From [Erwinia] mediterraneensis (GTDB taxonomy: Bacteria; Pseudomonadota; Gammaproteobacteria; Enterobacterales; Enterobacteriaceae): a stretch of 64,000 nt of DNA. Location of the stretch: NCBI RefSeq assembly GCF_900604315.1, contig NZ_LR026978.1:2990325-3054324 (forward strand). The letters run 5' to 3'. Positions 9,796 through 20,098 of this stretch are shown here, in pieces. Under the pieces are notes generated by a model. It worked only from the letters and a program-made list of their open reading frames with translations. It searched no databases and had not been told where the DNA came from. The translations under genes were made by a program, and so were the position numbers. The stretch's first letter is position 1. The number at the start of each line of letters is the position of its first letter.

Positions 9796-9934
9796 TTAAC
9801 GGAGATAGGAGCGGACTATCGAAATGGTGTCGTCGATTGACCTCTTCTGCGACTCATTTCGTTTGCCCGTATCGGGGAATTCCTCCCGAAGATAGCTTTC
9901 CAGAACAACCGCCATCAGGTCGTTAACGGCTCCC
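9796..9934 (-). pseudogene. C-terminal stub of a gene cut by the IS insertion
   Basis: On the minus strand, directly from the left end of the IS (9934), a frame reads 45 codons with protein-like composition (AVNDLMAVVLESYLREEF, then KRSIDDTISIVRSYLR) and stops at 9796. The amphipathic helices would fit the C-terminus of a TetR-type regulator, but that is a guess. The matching N-terminal part is not found on the other side of the IS, so insertion was followed by deletion or recombination. Confidence 0.4.
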
Positions 9935-9993
9935 TGGACTGACCCCGCCCCGGTAGACGATCCTGCCCTATAGTTTGAGTATAGGAGGAGCGT

Positions 9994-10278
9994 ATGGGCA
10001 CACTACGATTTACACCTGAATTTAAGGAAGAAGCCGTCCGTCAGATAACGGAACGCGGTTATTCCGTCGCCGAAGTATCTGAGCGTCTGGGCGTCTCTGC
10101 ACACAGCCTCTACAAGTGGCTACGGGCTATCAAACCTGATAACAGCGAGCAGAATGCCCGGGATTTACTGGAAGCTAAAAGCGAGATCCTGAAACTCCGG
10201 GCGCAGCTAAAACGCACCGAAGAAGAACGGGATATCCTGAAAAAGGCCGCGCGGTACTTTGCAAAGGAGCCCGACTGA
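9994..10278 (+). CDS. IS3-family transposase OrfA
   Basis: A 94-aa protein with an N-terminal helix-turn-helix (FTPEFKEEAVRQITERGYSV, then AEVSERLGVSAHSLYKWLR) that binds the element ends, and a C-terminal leucine-zipper-like segment (AKSEILKLRAQLKRTEEERD, ILKKAARYFAKE) for multimerisation with OrfAB. AGGAGG lies 6 nt before the ATG. A -1 shift near its end gives the OrfAB transposase. Confidence 0.9.
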   Translation: MGTLRFTPEFKEEAVRQITERGYSVAEVSERLGVSAHSLYKWLRAIKPDNSEQNARDLLEAKSEILKLRAQLKRTEEERDILKKAARYFAKEPD

Positions 10279-10316
10279 AGTACCGCTTTATCAATGAGCA
10301 CCGAACTGTATGGGGT

Positions 10317-11129
10317 GTGATGACGATGTGTCGGGTACTGAATGTCGCCCGGGCCGGGTTCTATGCGTGGCTGCATAACCCTGTCTCGGCGCGTGATAAA
10401 GATAACCAGCGCCTGCTGATGCTTATCCGCGACTCATATTCCCTGAGCGGAGGCGTATACGGTTACCGGCGGGTTCATGGCGATCTGAACGAAATCGGGG
10501 AAACCTGTGGTAGAAACCGGGTGGGTCGGATCATGCAACTGAACCGGATTAAAGCTGTGCGCGGCTATAAAGCGCCACGTCGTATCGCTGGCAGGCCTTC
10601 AGTCGTTGCTCCTAATCGCGTGCAGCGGCAGTTCACCGTTGTCCGGGCCAACCAGGTCTGGGTCACCGATATTACTTATATCCGCACCTGGCAGGGCTGG
10701 CTGTATCTGGCGGTGGTTATCGATCTCTTCGCCCGTAATGTGGTCGGCTGGTCGATGAAACCCACTCCCTCACGCGAACTGGCGCTCGACGCGCTGATGA
10801 TGGCGGTCTGGCGCCGAAAACCAGACAGCGAGGTTATCGTACATAGCGATCAGGGCAGCCAGTACGGCAGTGACGACTGGCAGCGCTTCTACCGGGCCAA
10901 TAACCTGGCGCCGAGCATGAGCCGGCGTGGCAACTGCTGGGATAATGCGGTGGCCGAATCGTTCTTCAGTTCGCTGAAAAAAGAACGGATCAGAAAACGC
11001 ATATATAAAACCAGGGATCTGGCCCGGGCGGATATCTTCGATTACATTGAAGTCTTCTATAACCGGTCCCGGCGCCACAGCCACCTCGGCGGCGTCAGTC
11101 CGGAGGCCTTCGAACAGGCCTCGTCGTGA
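10317..11129 (+). CDS. IS3-family transposase OrfB (DDE catalytic part)
   Basis: The 270 codons from ATG 10317 encode the rve/DDE integrase core: VWVTDITYI with the first Asp, HSDQGSQYGS with the second, and [20 protein letters not shown] with the Glu. The frame is open upstream to at least 10263, in -1 relative to orfA, so the natural product is the OrfAB fusion made by programmed frameshifting; ADIFDYIEVFYNRSRRHSHL is the usual C-terminal motif. All catalytic residues are present, so the element may be active. Confidence 0.9.
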   Translation: MMTMCRVLNVARAGFYAWLHNPVSARDKDNQRLLMLIRDSYSLSGGVYGYRRVHGDLNEIGETCGRNRVGRIMQLNRIKAVRGYKAPRRIAGRPSVVAPNRVQRQFTVVRANQVWVTDITYIRTWQGWLYLAVVIDLFARNVVGWSMKPTPSRELALDALMMAVWRRKPDSEVIVHSDQGSQYGSDDWQRFYRANNLAPSMSRRGNCWDNAVAESFFSSLKKERIRKRIYKTRDLARADIFDYIEVFYNRSRRHSHLGGVSPEAFEQASS

Positions 11130-11163
11130 GGACAGGATTTGTCTACAGGCGTGGGGTCAGTCC

Positions 11164-11205
11164 AAACTATAGGGCAGGATCGTCTACCGGGGCGGGGTCA
11201 GTCCA
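11164..11205. repeat. 42-bp inverted copy of the IS left end
   Basis: Bases 11164-11205 are the exact reverse complement of 9935-9976, the first 42 bases of the IS. It abuts, and shares one base with, the true right end at 11164. Thus the element has an ordinary imperfect right repeat followed by a perfect extra left end pointing outward. It looks like the stub of a second, inverted copy or a by-product of an aberrant transposition. Confidence 0.9.
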
Positions 11206-11244
11206 TCAACGGCTCGGAAGTGTCTAGATTATCCGTGGCGATTC
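11206..11244 (-). repeat. Possible end of another IS3-group element
   Basis: Read on the minus strand this begins TGAATCGCCACGGATAATC and continues CTAGACACTTCCGAGCCGTT, which from memory resembles the outer end of IS3-family elements such as IS1222. No transposase is attached. AACGGCTC here (11208-11215) also occurs just left of the intact IS (9924-9931). Confidence 0.35.
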
Positions 11245-11315
11245 AGGGGTGACTTTTGGGTATACCCGGTCAGATTTGGCTGCTTAGGGTTACCACTCTA
11301 GAATTTTCATCAAAA

Positions 11316-11336
11316 ATGTCCGCGAAAAGCGGACAT
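11316..11336 (-). terminator. Terminator of the ABM monooxygenase gene
   Basis: ATGTCCGC (11316-11323) pairs perfectly with GCGGACAT (11329-11336) around a 5-nt loop, and on the minus strand the stem is followed by TTTTTG. It lies 61 bp beyond the stop codon of the minus-strand ABM gene. Confidence 0.7.
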
Positions 11337-11397
11337 GTAAAATTTACAGCCTTCTATGTGCGCTATGAGATGTGAGCTGAACTCATAACGTACCGAA

Positions 11398-11703
11398 TTA
11401 AATACCTTTTGCCGCAATCAAAACCGCAGGATGAATGTGTGGCTCTTCTGCCAGCAGAGCGGGTACGGTAGCGAATATTTGTTTAGCTGCTTCACCGGAC
11501 ATATGGAGTTCCCTTGAGTCTGTACTACTGAACAGATCTACAAGGAAAACCGTTTCAGGACTCGTTTCTGAGCGGATCACCAGCCAGTGAGTGGTGCCCT
11601 CTTCTGCATTAACATGAGGCAAAGCAGCGGCTATGCGCTCTGCTACTTCAGCGCCTTTTCCTTCTCTCGCTTTAAATGAAATCAGTCCTGCTGTTGTACT
11701 CAT
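11398..11703 (-). CDS. Antibiotic biosynthesis monooxygenase (ABM) domain protein
   Basis: A 101-aa single ABM domain (dimeric ferredoxin-like fold). It starts TTAGLISFKAREGKGAEVAE and has THWLVIRSETSPETVFLVDL and HMSGEAAKQIFA segments typical of YgiN/quinol-monooxygenase-like proteins. The family acts on quinones or other aromatic substrates without cofactor, or is of unknown use. CAGGAG lies 9 nt before the ATG. It is divergent from a GlxA-like regulator that starts 125 bp away, which probably controls it. Confidence 0.85.
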   Translation of the reverse strand: MSTTAGLISFKAREGKGAEVAERIAAALPHVNAEEGTTHWLVIRSETSPETVFLVDLFSSTDSRELHMSGEAAKQIFATVPALLAEEPHIHPAVLIAAKGI

Positions 11704-11828
11704 TGTTTCTTTCTCCTGTTGTAATAATCATGGCTTTCTTATGAGAATTATTGTATCAGGGTTAGGCAACATGGCACTGTGGCGAATCTGCCATTAAACC
11801 GGCATTTTCGGCCAATTACAGGACTGAG

Positions 11829-12815
11829 ATGAAAAAGATAGTCATTATTGCTTCCCCGGGATGCCTTGCTTCAGGCTATACCGGGCTGGCTGATATGTTC
11901 TCTCTTGCCGGAAGAGCCATATCAGCTGCTCGCAAGGAGCCGTCACCCTTTAATATCATGACAGCAAGTTCGGACGGGCGGCCTGTGACCGACGGAAGCG
12001 GGCGGTTACTGACCGCCGATGCGGCACTGGCAGATATCAAATCATGCGATGCGGTTCTGATCCCCGGGTTTGTACCCGATGCATCAAACACACCGCCACA
12101 GCTCGGTAAGCTGGGCAGCATAGCGTCATGGATACGGCAACAGTACGTGCATGGCGCGCTGGCTTGTGGCTCGTGCAGCGGAGTGTTTATGCTGGGCGAG
12201 GCGGGGCTGCTCAACGGCAGAAAATGTACGACAACCTGGTGGCTGTACGATGAGCTCAAGCGCCGTTATCCCCGGGCAAACGCCATCTGGGGCAATGCTC
12301 TGACTGAGGATAACCGTATAGTTACGGCTGGCGGGCCGCTTTCATGGATTGATGTGGCCTTACACGTTGTGCGTCAGCTTGAGGGGACGGAGGCTGCGCG
12401 CATTGCAGCAGAATTTGCTGTAGTGGATACAACGCCTCCCGCAAGGGCTGTTTATATGCCCACCGCGCACCTCAGCCGGCCGGACAGTATTCTGCCCGGT
12501 GCAGAATTTTTTATAAGGCAGGAAGCATCAACGCTGCTTACCACAAGAGAGCTGTGCCGGCGCCTTGCCATTTCGGAGCGAACCTTTCACAGGCGTATAA
12601 AGGCGGAAACAGGCGAGTCACCGAAACAGTTTATCGACAGGATCAGGTGTGAAATGGCAAGGCTGGCACTTGAAACATCCGCTAAAACCATAAAGCAGAT
12701 CGCAGCTGATGCAGGTTACGCGGATGAGGGCAGTTTCAGGAGGGTCTTCAGCCGGATGACCGGTATGAATCCGGCATTATACCGCCGTTGGGTGAAAGAC
12801 CGTACCCGGGAATAA
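11829..12815 (+). CDS. GlxA-type AraC family regulator with DJ-1/PfpI domain
   Basis: A 328-aa regulator in two parts. Residues about 1-185 are a DJ-1/PfpI (class I glutamine-amidotransferase-like) domain with CGSCSG and a Cys at residue 116 in the nucleophile position. Residues about 230-325 hold the two AraC helix-turn-helix motifs (LLTTRELCRRLAISERTFHR; TIKQIAADAGYADEGSFRRV). Members sense metabolites through the N-terminal domain. It lies divergently from the ABM gene and is likely its activator or repressor. Confidence 0.9.
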   Translation: MKKIVIIASPGCLASGYTGLADMFSLAGRAISAARKEPSPFNIMTASSDGRPVTDGSGRLLTADAALADIKSCDAVLIPGFVPDASNTPPQLGKLGSIASWIRQQYVHGALACGSCSGVFMLGEAGLLNGRKCTTTWWLYDELKRRYPRANAIWGNALTEDNRIVTAGGPLSWIDVALHVVRQLEGTEAARIAAEFAVVDTTPPARAVYMPTAHLSRPDSILPGAEFFIRQEASTLLTTRELCRRLAISERTFHRRIKAETGESPKQFIDRIRCEMARLALETSAKTIKQIAADAGYADEGSFRRVFSRMTGMNPALYRRWVKDRTRE

Positions 12816-12893
12816 TGCACAGTAGGACCGGGAGGTATCCGCGCGGAATTGTGGGACGCCCTGACAGCACAGTGCTGCCAGGGCTGTGCTGTG

Positions 12894-13197
<304 letters not shown>

Positions 13198-13339
13198 CCA
13201 TTTTCACAAACCCACATTAACTGAAAACACGTCAGGCATCCCAACGATATATCTGATTGGTGTTAATTTTGGAATTATATAATCCACACTATGCCATTAA
13301 ATGGATGACTGGTTCCTGTTATCTTCTGTCCGTCCCCAA

Positions 13340-14009
13340 TTACATAACAGGAGCCGGGCGGCGGTGACCACGTCCGCGCACACCAGCCGGATTTGATCCG
13401 CCACGTGACAGAGCAGCGCGTCGCCGGCGGCGTGCCCGAGAGTGTCATTGACCTCCTTGAAGCCGTTCAGGTCGGTCATCAGCAGGGTATACGGCACGCC
13501 GGTTTCGGTTAGCTGACTGAGCTGCTGCATAAACGCACCGCGGCTCGCCAGGCGGGTCAGCATGTCCCGCGAGGCTAGCTCGCAGAGGCGGGCCTCGCTC
13601 TCATGCCGGGCGGTGTCGTCACGCACGATCATCCCACCAGGCGTTCGCCGCCCTCCCGCCAGCCCGAGAATGGCACCTCGGCCGGAAACTCCTGGCCGTC
13701 GCGCCTGAGCCCCCATATCTGCAGCGTGCGCGGTAGTGAAATCGCCGCCTCGTCGGCCGTCAGGCGATCCAGCTCGTTGCGGTAGCGGGATGCAAAAAAC
13801 TGCCGCTGGTCATCAATCAGCGAAACGAAGGCGGTGGGTACGCGAAAAAGGCGCGCGGCGAGCGTAGTGAGTCTGTCGAGCGCGCTTTCCGGCAGCGCAT
13901 CCGCCTGCTGATAGGGTGCCAGAGCCGCAAGGCGGGCGGGCTCGTGGTCTGATGTCGGGCGTTTCAGGGTCGGTCCCCCAGGTGGAATAAGCTGTGGCCG
14001 GCATGACAC
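13340..14009 (-). pseudogene. Broken GAF-PAS-GGDEF protein gene
   Basis: The minus strand starts with a GAF segment (LAARLFRVPTAFVSLIDDQR, QFFASRYRNELDR), jumps by internal deletion into a PAS tail (IWGLRRDGQEFPAEVPFSGW), shifts frame near 13630 into IVRDDTARHESEARLCELAS and a GGDEF start (DMLTRLASRGAFMQQL; DLNGFKEVNDTLGHAAGDAL), and ends just before where the GGDEF signature itself should be. It therefore lacks the catalytic motif of a diguanylate cyclase and cannot be functional as written. Confidence 0.75.
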
Positions 14010-14254
14010 AGCAAAAAGGGGATACGTTCAATCAGGCGAGGCCGTAGAAGTACCTGACGCCCCGCTGCGGGCGGGGTCAGGGACAACAGTGACGCCCTGC
14101 TACCGGGACATCACGAAAACGTTATTTCAGGACCATTCCTGGCCACGGTCAGCGCTGCAGGGAGGCGAACCGCAGGCAGATGACGCAGTCAGGGTGCCGC
14201 AGGCGGGCGGACTGAAGCGCATGCCTGAGCGAGTAAAACGTGCCTAGAAAACGG

Positions 14255-14925
14255 CCTCCGCCAGCTCGCTACAGCCCGCGCAGGGCACCTCTTCGATGGC
14301 GGGGTGTCCGCGCCGCGCTGCGGGAAGACCGTGGGCTGTGGCTCGCCTATCAGCCTAAAATCTGCCTGTATATTGGCCTGCCGGTGGGGCTGGAGGCGCT
14401 GGTCCGCTGGTGCCATCCGGTACGGGGCGAAGTCTCGCCCGCGCTGTTTTTACCCCTGGCAGAGCAGACCGAGCTGCTCTGCGCGCTGACGGTATGGGTT
14501 ACGGACCGCACCATCGGCCGCCTTGCCCGCCTGCGCAACAGCTGCATCCAGCTCCCGGTGACCATAAACGCCAGCAGCCGGGGCTTTGCCCGCGAGGGCT
14601 GGAGATGCTGAAGCTGCGGGGGTTCGGGGTTTCGCTGGACGACTTCGGCACCGGCTACAGCAACATCAGCTACCTGCGGTGCATGCCGCTGGACGTTATC
14701 AAGCTCGACCGCACGCTCATCAGCGAAATCTTGTCAGACACCGCTTCACGCATCATCGCCATGCTGAAGGATCTGGACTACACGGTGCTGGCCGAAGGCG
14801 TTGAGGATGCCGATACGGTTACCGAGCTCACGGAGTACGGCTGCGACCAGGCGCAGGGATTCTTCTATTTCCGGCCGCTGCCGGAGGCGGAGCTTGACGA
14901 GTGGCTTTCGTGGAGCTGCGCGGCC
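14255..14925 (+). pseudogene. Broken EAL-domain (c-di-GMP phosphodiesterase) gene
   Basis: The plus strand reads LREDRGLWLAYQPKICL, EALVRWCHPVRGEVSP, VTINASSRGF, then shifts frame near 14605 to LRGFGVSLDDFGTGYSNISY, MPLDVIKLDRTLI and VLAEGVEDADTV. EAL, DDFGTGYS and the later Glu are kept, but about 35 residues between the NAS motif and LRGFGV, which should carry the metal-binding E-x-TE segment, are deleted. The domain is thus catalytically dead and frame-broken. Confidence 0.75.
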
Positions 14926-14939
14926 AGTGCTGACCCGCT

Positions 14940-16031
14940 GCCACAGTTGCCAGGGACGCCACGCCGGCCGACACCGTCATGGCACCGACGAACGGGAACA
15001 TCGTGGTGCTCACCACCTCGCGGATGCGCTCCGCCGTCCGGGCCGCATCCTCCAGCGCCGTCTGCAGCAGCAGGAGAATAAACTCCTCGCCGCCGAAGCG
15101 GCTGACCACGTCTCCCGTGCGGCAGGCCTGCCGTAGCAGGCTGACCAGCACCGCATCACCCGCATCGTGCCCGTACCAGTCGTTAATTTTTTTAAAGTGG
15201 TCGATATCAAGTGCAATCACGCACTGCGAGGCATCTTCGCGGCTCCTGTCCGCCAGCAGAGTAAAGCCACGCCGGTTGCAGAGCCCGGTCAGCGGGTCGG
15301 TCATGGCCTCGTCGCTGAGCGCGGCCATACGGCCTGCCATGGCGTGGCGGTACTCCTCCACGGCCTGCTTCAGACGGTCGGCCTCAAAGTACCAGACCTT
15401 CACCGATGCCAGCGACGCGTCATTCCCCTCATCCCGCACCATGCCCGCCAGCGTCTCCAGGGGAGAGGCAATGCGCCCGGCCAGCAGGGTCACCACGGCG
15501 ACCGTCAGGATAACGATGCTCAGCAGGAACCACAGGGCATTTACTGCCGTGCGCACCAGAATATGCCGGACCGTCTCAGAGGTCCCGGCGATAAAAATGT
15601 TCCAGTCCGTTTTGTGCAGGCTGGCGTAGCCCGTCAGGAACTGCTGCCCGTCCGCCTCCGAGCTGAACCGCCCGCTGTCTGTGGTGGCCAGGCGCTTGCG
15701 CAGCGCGGAGTTCAGCGCCATTTTTGTTCCCACGCGTGACGGATCGTGGTTGAAGATGATGAGGCCGTCATTGCTGACGATGGAGCCGCGAGCATAGAAA
15801 TGCTGGCTCAGGATGTCGCTCAGCATGCTCTGCTTTTTGAGGTAGATGGTGCCGCCAATGTAGCCCAGGTAACTGCCGTGCGGCGTGAAGAGCGGCTGCG
15901 ACAGAAACCACGTAGTTGCCCGTCGCCGAGGTAAAGGGCGCCGAAATAAACGGCTTCTGCGTGGCGATAGCCTGCCGAAATCGGTGGAGCTGCATGACAA
16001 AATCATCGGGCATTATCTGAACATAAAACAC
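14940..16031 (-). pseudogene. Cache-GGDEF diguanylate cyclase gene, frameshifted
   Basis: The minus strand encodes the membrane-distal half of a dCache sensor ([20 protein letters not shown] and, after a frameshift near 15910, [18 protein letters not shown]), a transmembrane helix (LWFLLSIVILTVAVVTLLAG), a HAMP-like linker and a GGDEF domain with intact ALDIDHFKKINDWYGHDAGD and RFGGEEFILLL. The first part of the gene (first TM helix) is absent and the GGDEF end beyond TVSAGVASLA is lost at a tail-to-tail junction with the EAL remnant. A 392-codon frame (14828-16006) remains open, but its first and last codons are out of the family's frame. Confidence 0.75.
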
Positions 16032-16323
16032 TATCAGTAAGTTGGAACCATTACCAGTTTCGTCGGATGAGGCCAGCTAAAGTAAGAAGGCCAAAAAATG
16101 ACCTTAACGTACAATAATTTTCGATATCCAAACTGACCCCTAACAGATATAGTGATCCGACACTCAGCGTCGGGGCAGGCCGCGCCACTCGGTAAAACTC
16201 CAGCATGGGCGCGCTTGGCAACTGAATATATGAAGAATAATTACCTGACAGGGTACTTTTTTGCACCCTGTCAAAAGGGATGCGTTTTCCCGATTTTTGC
16301 TTTCGCTTACCGGTCAACGTTAT

Positions 16324-17457
16324 TTAAGGCTTAAGGATAACCTTTGTCCATCCCTCATCTCGATCATCGAAGTGTTTATATCCCACTGGAGCCTCTTCAA
16401 GCGAAAGACGGTGTGAAATTATTTGACCCGGGGTGGCTTTCCCGTGATGGATGAGGCGGGAAAGCTGACGGTTATAGGCCTTGACATTAGCCTGTCCGGT
16501 ACGGATTGCCTGTCCTTTAAACCAGAAGCTGCCAAAATCAAATGGCACCCTACCCTCTTTTGCAAGGTCAGATTCAGCGCCCGGATCCTGAGGAATAAAA
16601 ACGCCAACCACACCAATTCCCCCTGTTGCTTTCGTTGATGCAACAAGACTGTTCATGGTGACCGAATTGTCTTCATGACCATGCTTGTTACAGCACTGAT
16701 AGCCAACACATTCGCAGCCACAATCAGTACCGCGTCCATCCGTCAGGTCGAGAATTTTTTGGACTGCTTCATCACCAATAGCATTAATGCCTATAGCCCC
16801 CATTTTTTCTGCCAGAGCCAACCGGTCCTTATGCGTATCCACTACAAACACCTGTGAAGCGCCTTTAATGATCGCTGAATGAGCGGCCATCAAACCAACT
16901 GGGCCTGCGCCATAGATGGCCACGCTTTCGCCAGGCTTTAATCCGGCAAGTTCTGTTGCATGCCATCCGGTAGGAAAAATATCAGAGAGCATAACATAAT
17001 CATCTTCTTTTTCTGCCGCGTCGGAGGGAAGAACAAGGCAGTTAAAGTCGGCAAATGGTACCCGAAGCAGTTCCGCCTGACCGCCTTCCCAAGACCCCAT
17101 TTCAGCAAATCCATAGGCTGCTCCAGTCGCCCCCGGATTGGTGGTAAGACAAAAGCCAGTCAGACCTTTTTCACAGTTTTCGCAAAAACCACATCCTACG
17201 TTAAACGGCAGGCAAACATAGTCACCCACCTTAATACGTTCAACGCCCGAGCCAATTTCTACCACTTCACCCAGGTTTTCGTGGCCCAGAATACGTCCCT
17301 GTTCAAAGCTAGTCCGGCCCTCATACATATGCAGGTCCGATCCACAAATATTGGTGGTGGTAATGCGAACAAGGACATCCGTAGGACGAACAATTTTTGC
17401 ATCAGGTACGTCTTTAATCCTGACATCGTAAGGACCATTATAAATTACTGCTTTCAT
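16324..17457 (-). CDS. Zinc-dependent alcohol/formaldehyde dehydrogenase
   Basis: A 377-aa MDR-family enzyme of the glutathione-independent formaldehyde dehydrogenase type. Catalytic zinc ligands are Cys 38, His 59 and Glu 60 (ICGSDLH, GHEN); the structural zinc site is Cys 89, 92, 95 and 103; the Rossmann motif GAGPVGLMAA is near residue 180. The insert with CECVGYQCC and the long SFWFKGQAIRTGQANVK segment are typical of the formaldehyde dismutase/dehydrogenase subgroup, which binds NAD tightly. AAGGAG lies 6 nt before the ATG. Monocistronic; aldehyde detoxification is the likely role. Confidence 0.88.
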   Translation of the reverse strand: MKAVIYNGPYDVRIKDVPDAKIVRPTDVLVRITTTNICGSDLHMYEGRTSFEQGRILGHENLGEVVEIGSGVERIKVGDYVCLPFNVGCGFCENCEKGLTGFCLTTNPGATGAAYGFAEMGSWEGGQAELLRVPFADFNCLVLPSDAAEKEDDYVMLSDIFPTGWHATELAGLKPGESVAIYGAGPVGLMAAHSAIIKGASQVFVVDTHKDRLALAEKMGAIGINAIGDEAVQKILDLTDGRGTDCGCECVGYQCCNKHGHEDNSVTMNSLVASTKATGGIGVVGVFIPQDPGAESDLAKEGRVPFDFGSFWFKGQAIRTGQANVKAYNRQLSRLIHHGKATPGQIISHRLSLEEAPVGYKHFDDRDEGWTKVILKP

Positions 17458-17809
17458 GTTTTTCTCCTTCTTACATCCGGAATCCGGAAGCGAACTGCTG
17501 CCCGGCGGGTTGGGGTATCAATCAAGCTTAGCTGCTATGACAGATAGTGCGAACGGTGGAGGGACGATCTGGATGTTCCTTACCAGAGTACCAAGGCGTT
17601 TGTAAGCCAAGCACTTACTGATGAAGGCTGCCTTAAAAACGTTTAAAAAATCATGGGTACATGCGTTTTCTAAGCAGACAGGCAAACACTACACAGACGT
17701 TAGCCTTTCCCTCAGTAAGTTTTGTAGCAGTAGCGGATGTTGCTGAAGTTAATGGAAAAATAAGCGGTGTCTTCGCCTGCTGATTTTTACATCCAGTGTA
17801 GTGTTTCAC
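17458..17809. other. Intergenic stretch before the decayed IS
   Basis: It holds the upstream region of the dehydrogenase on the minus strand. A frame of 115 codons on the minus strand (17651-17998) runs into the IS remnant and has no family motifs. I see no gene. Confidence 0.5.
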
Positions 17810-17868
17810 TGAATTTGGCCACCTGAATAGAGGTGATATGCTTACTTCAGAACAACATAGGTGCTCCA

Positions 17869-18164
<296 letters not shown>

Positions 18165-18165
18165 A

Positions 18166-19023
<858 letters not shown>

Positions 19024-19107
19024 CCACTTCAGTATAGTCAAAGTGCGTAATTGATATTAAGTATAGATTTTATACCATCTGTTTTCTAACTAAATGGGAG
19101 AAATCAG

Positions 19108-19839
19108 ATGGGCAAAATTGAGAAAAAAGTAGCTGTGGTTCTTGGCGGTGCTAAAGGGATTGGGCTGGCTATCAGCCAGCGTTTAGCAACCGAGGGGGCA
19201 GTCACCTGGTTTACTTCGCGACGAGAAGAAGATCTTGAGACAGCCAGAAGCAAAATAGCGGGGACCGCTATGCCACTACGGGCAGATGTCAGTCAGAAGA
19301 ACGAACTGAACCGTATAATGCAGATAATTGCAGAAAAATCAGGTCAGATAGATGTATTGGTAATCAATGCCGGAATGTCGGAATACGCCACGCTTGAAGA
19401 AATAAATGAGCTGCATTTTGACCAGACTTTTGGCCTGAATGTTCGCGCCCCCGTCTTTGCTCTGCAGGCAGCATTGCCTCTGATGAAACCCGGCAGCAGT
19501 GTGGTTCTGATCGGTTCAATTGCTGATGTTATCGGCATTAAAGGATATGGCGTCTATGCGGCCAGTAAGGCTGCGCTGCGCTCTTTTGCCCGCACCTGGA
19601 CACGTGAGCTCGCCGCGCGCGGTATCCGTGTTAACGTTGTCGCGCCCGGTCCTGTCGAAACCGAAATGATGGCCGCAACCTCTGATGAAGTGCGTAACGG
19701 GTTAATTAGCACAATACCCCTGGGCAGAATGGGCCAGCCTGAAGAGGTTGCAAACGCGGCATTTTTCCTTGCAAGTGACGAGAGCCGCTATATTGCAGGT
19801 GCAGAGATTTGTGTTGATGGCGGAATGACGCAGGTTTAA
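19108..19839 (+). CDS. SDR family oxidoreductase
   Basis: A 243-aa classical short-chain dehydrogenase. The cofactor motif is GGAKGIG (13-19), NAG at 87-89, and the catalytic residues are Ser 137, Tyr 150 and Lys 154 (YAASK). The end carries PLGRMGQPEEVANAAFFLAS and IAGAEICVDGG as in FabG-like enzymes. GGGAGA lies 8 nt before the ATG. The substrate is unknown. It stands alone between the decayed IS and a remnant of a zinc-type oxidoreductase. Confidence 0.88.
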   Translation: MGKIEKKVAVVLGGAKGIGLAISQRLATEGAVTWFTSRREEDLETARSKIAGTAMPLRADVSQKNELNRIMQIIAEKSGQIDVLVINAGMSEYATLEEINELHFDQTFGLNVRAPVFALQAALPLMKPGSSVVLIGSIADVIGIKGYGVYAASKAALRSFARTWTRELAARGIRVNVVAPGPVETEMMAATSDEVRNGLISTIPLGRMGQPEEVANAAFFLASDESRYIAGAEICVDGGMTQV

Positions 19840-19887
19840 GCGTTCACACGACGGCGAACCCGGGATGGTTGATCAGAAAAATTATAT

Positions 19888-20098
19888 TACATGAAATGAA
19901 TGCTGAAGCGTTTATAGATTACACCCGCGAAGCCGCCAGATTGCCGTACAGAATGTGGATCTTGTCATCGCTGCAGTGTGCGATTCCAGTATGAAACATT
20001 TTCTGAATGTCATCACACCTGGCGGCTCGCTTTATGCGATTAACCTGTCTGCTCGCCGGGGTGTGGCTCTGCGGGCTGCTACTCACTGGCGGTGTCAG
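19888..20098 (+). pseudogene. Fragment of an MDR (zinc-type/quinone) oxidoreductase
   Basis: The plus strand reads EMNAEAFIDYTREAA and, after a frameshift near 19938, QNVDLVIAAVCDSSMKHFLN and VITPGGSLYAINLS. This is the Rossmann half of an MDR-family oxidoreductase (typical order: D-Y-T, V-D-x-V-x-D, L-x-P-G-G). Both ends of the gene are absent. The 170 bases after it show nothing I recognise. Confidence 0.6.

Larger units (their letters stand above)
9935..11164 (+). mobile_element. IS3-family insertion sequence, complete (ISEhe3-like)
   Basis: A 1230-bp element. The left end TGGACTGACCCCGCCCCGGT and the right end at 11141-11164, read on the other strand, agree at 21 of 24 positions and obey the TG...CA rule. 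It encodes orfA and orfB in the -1 arrangement of the family. The ISEhe3 name comes from memory of Pantoea/Erwinia elements. No 3-bp target duplication is visible: the left flank is CCC, while the right side continues into a second, inverted copy of the left end. Confidence 0.88.

Noticed and set aside
14410..15081. 223-codon plus-strand frame as one protein
   Set aside because: Only its middle is EAL-like; the first and last parts are other frames of neighbouring remnants.
14979..15739. 190- and 216-codon plus-strand frames opposite the Cache-GGDEF remnant
   Set aside because: Shadows of the GC-rich minus-strand GGDEF and sensor sequence.
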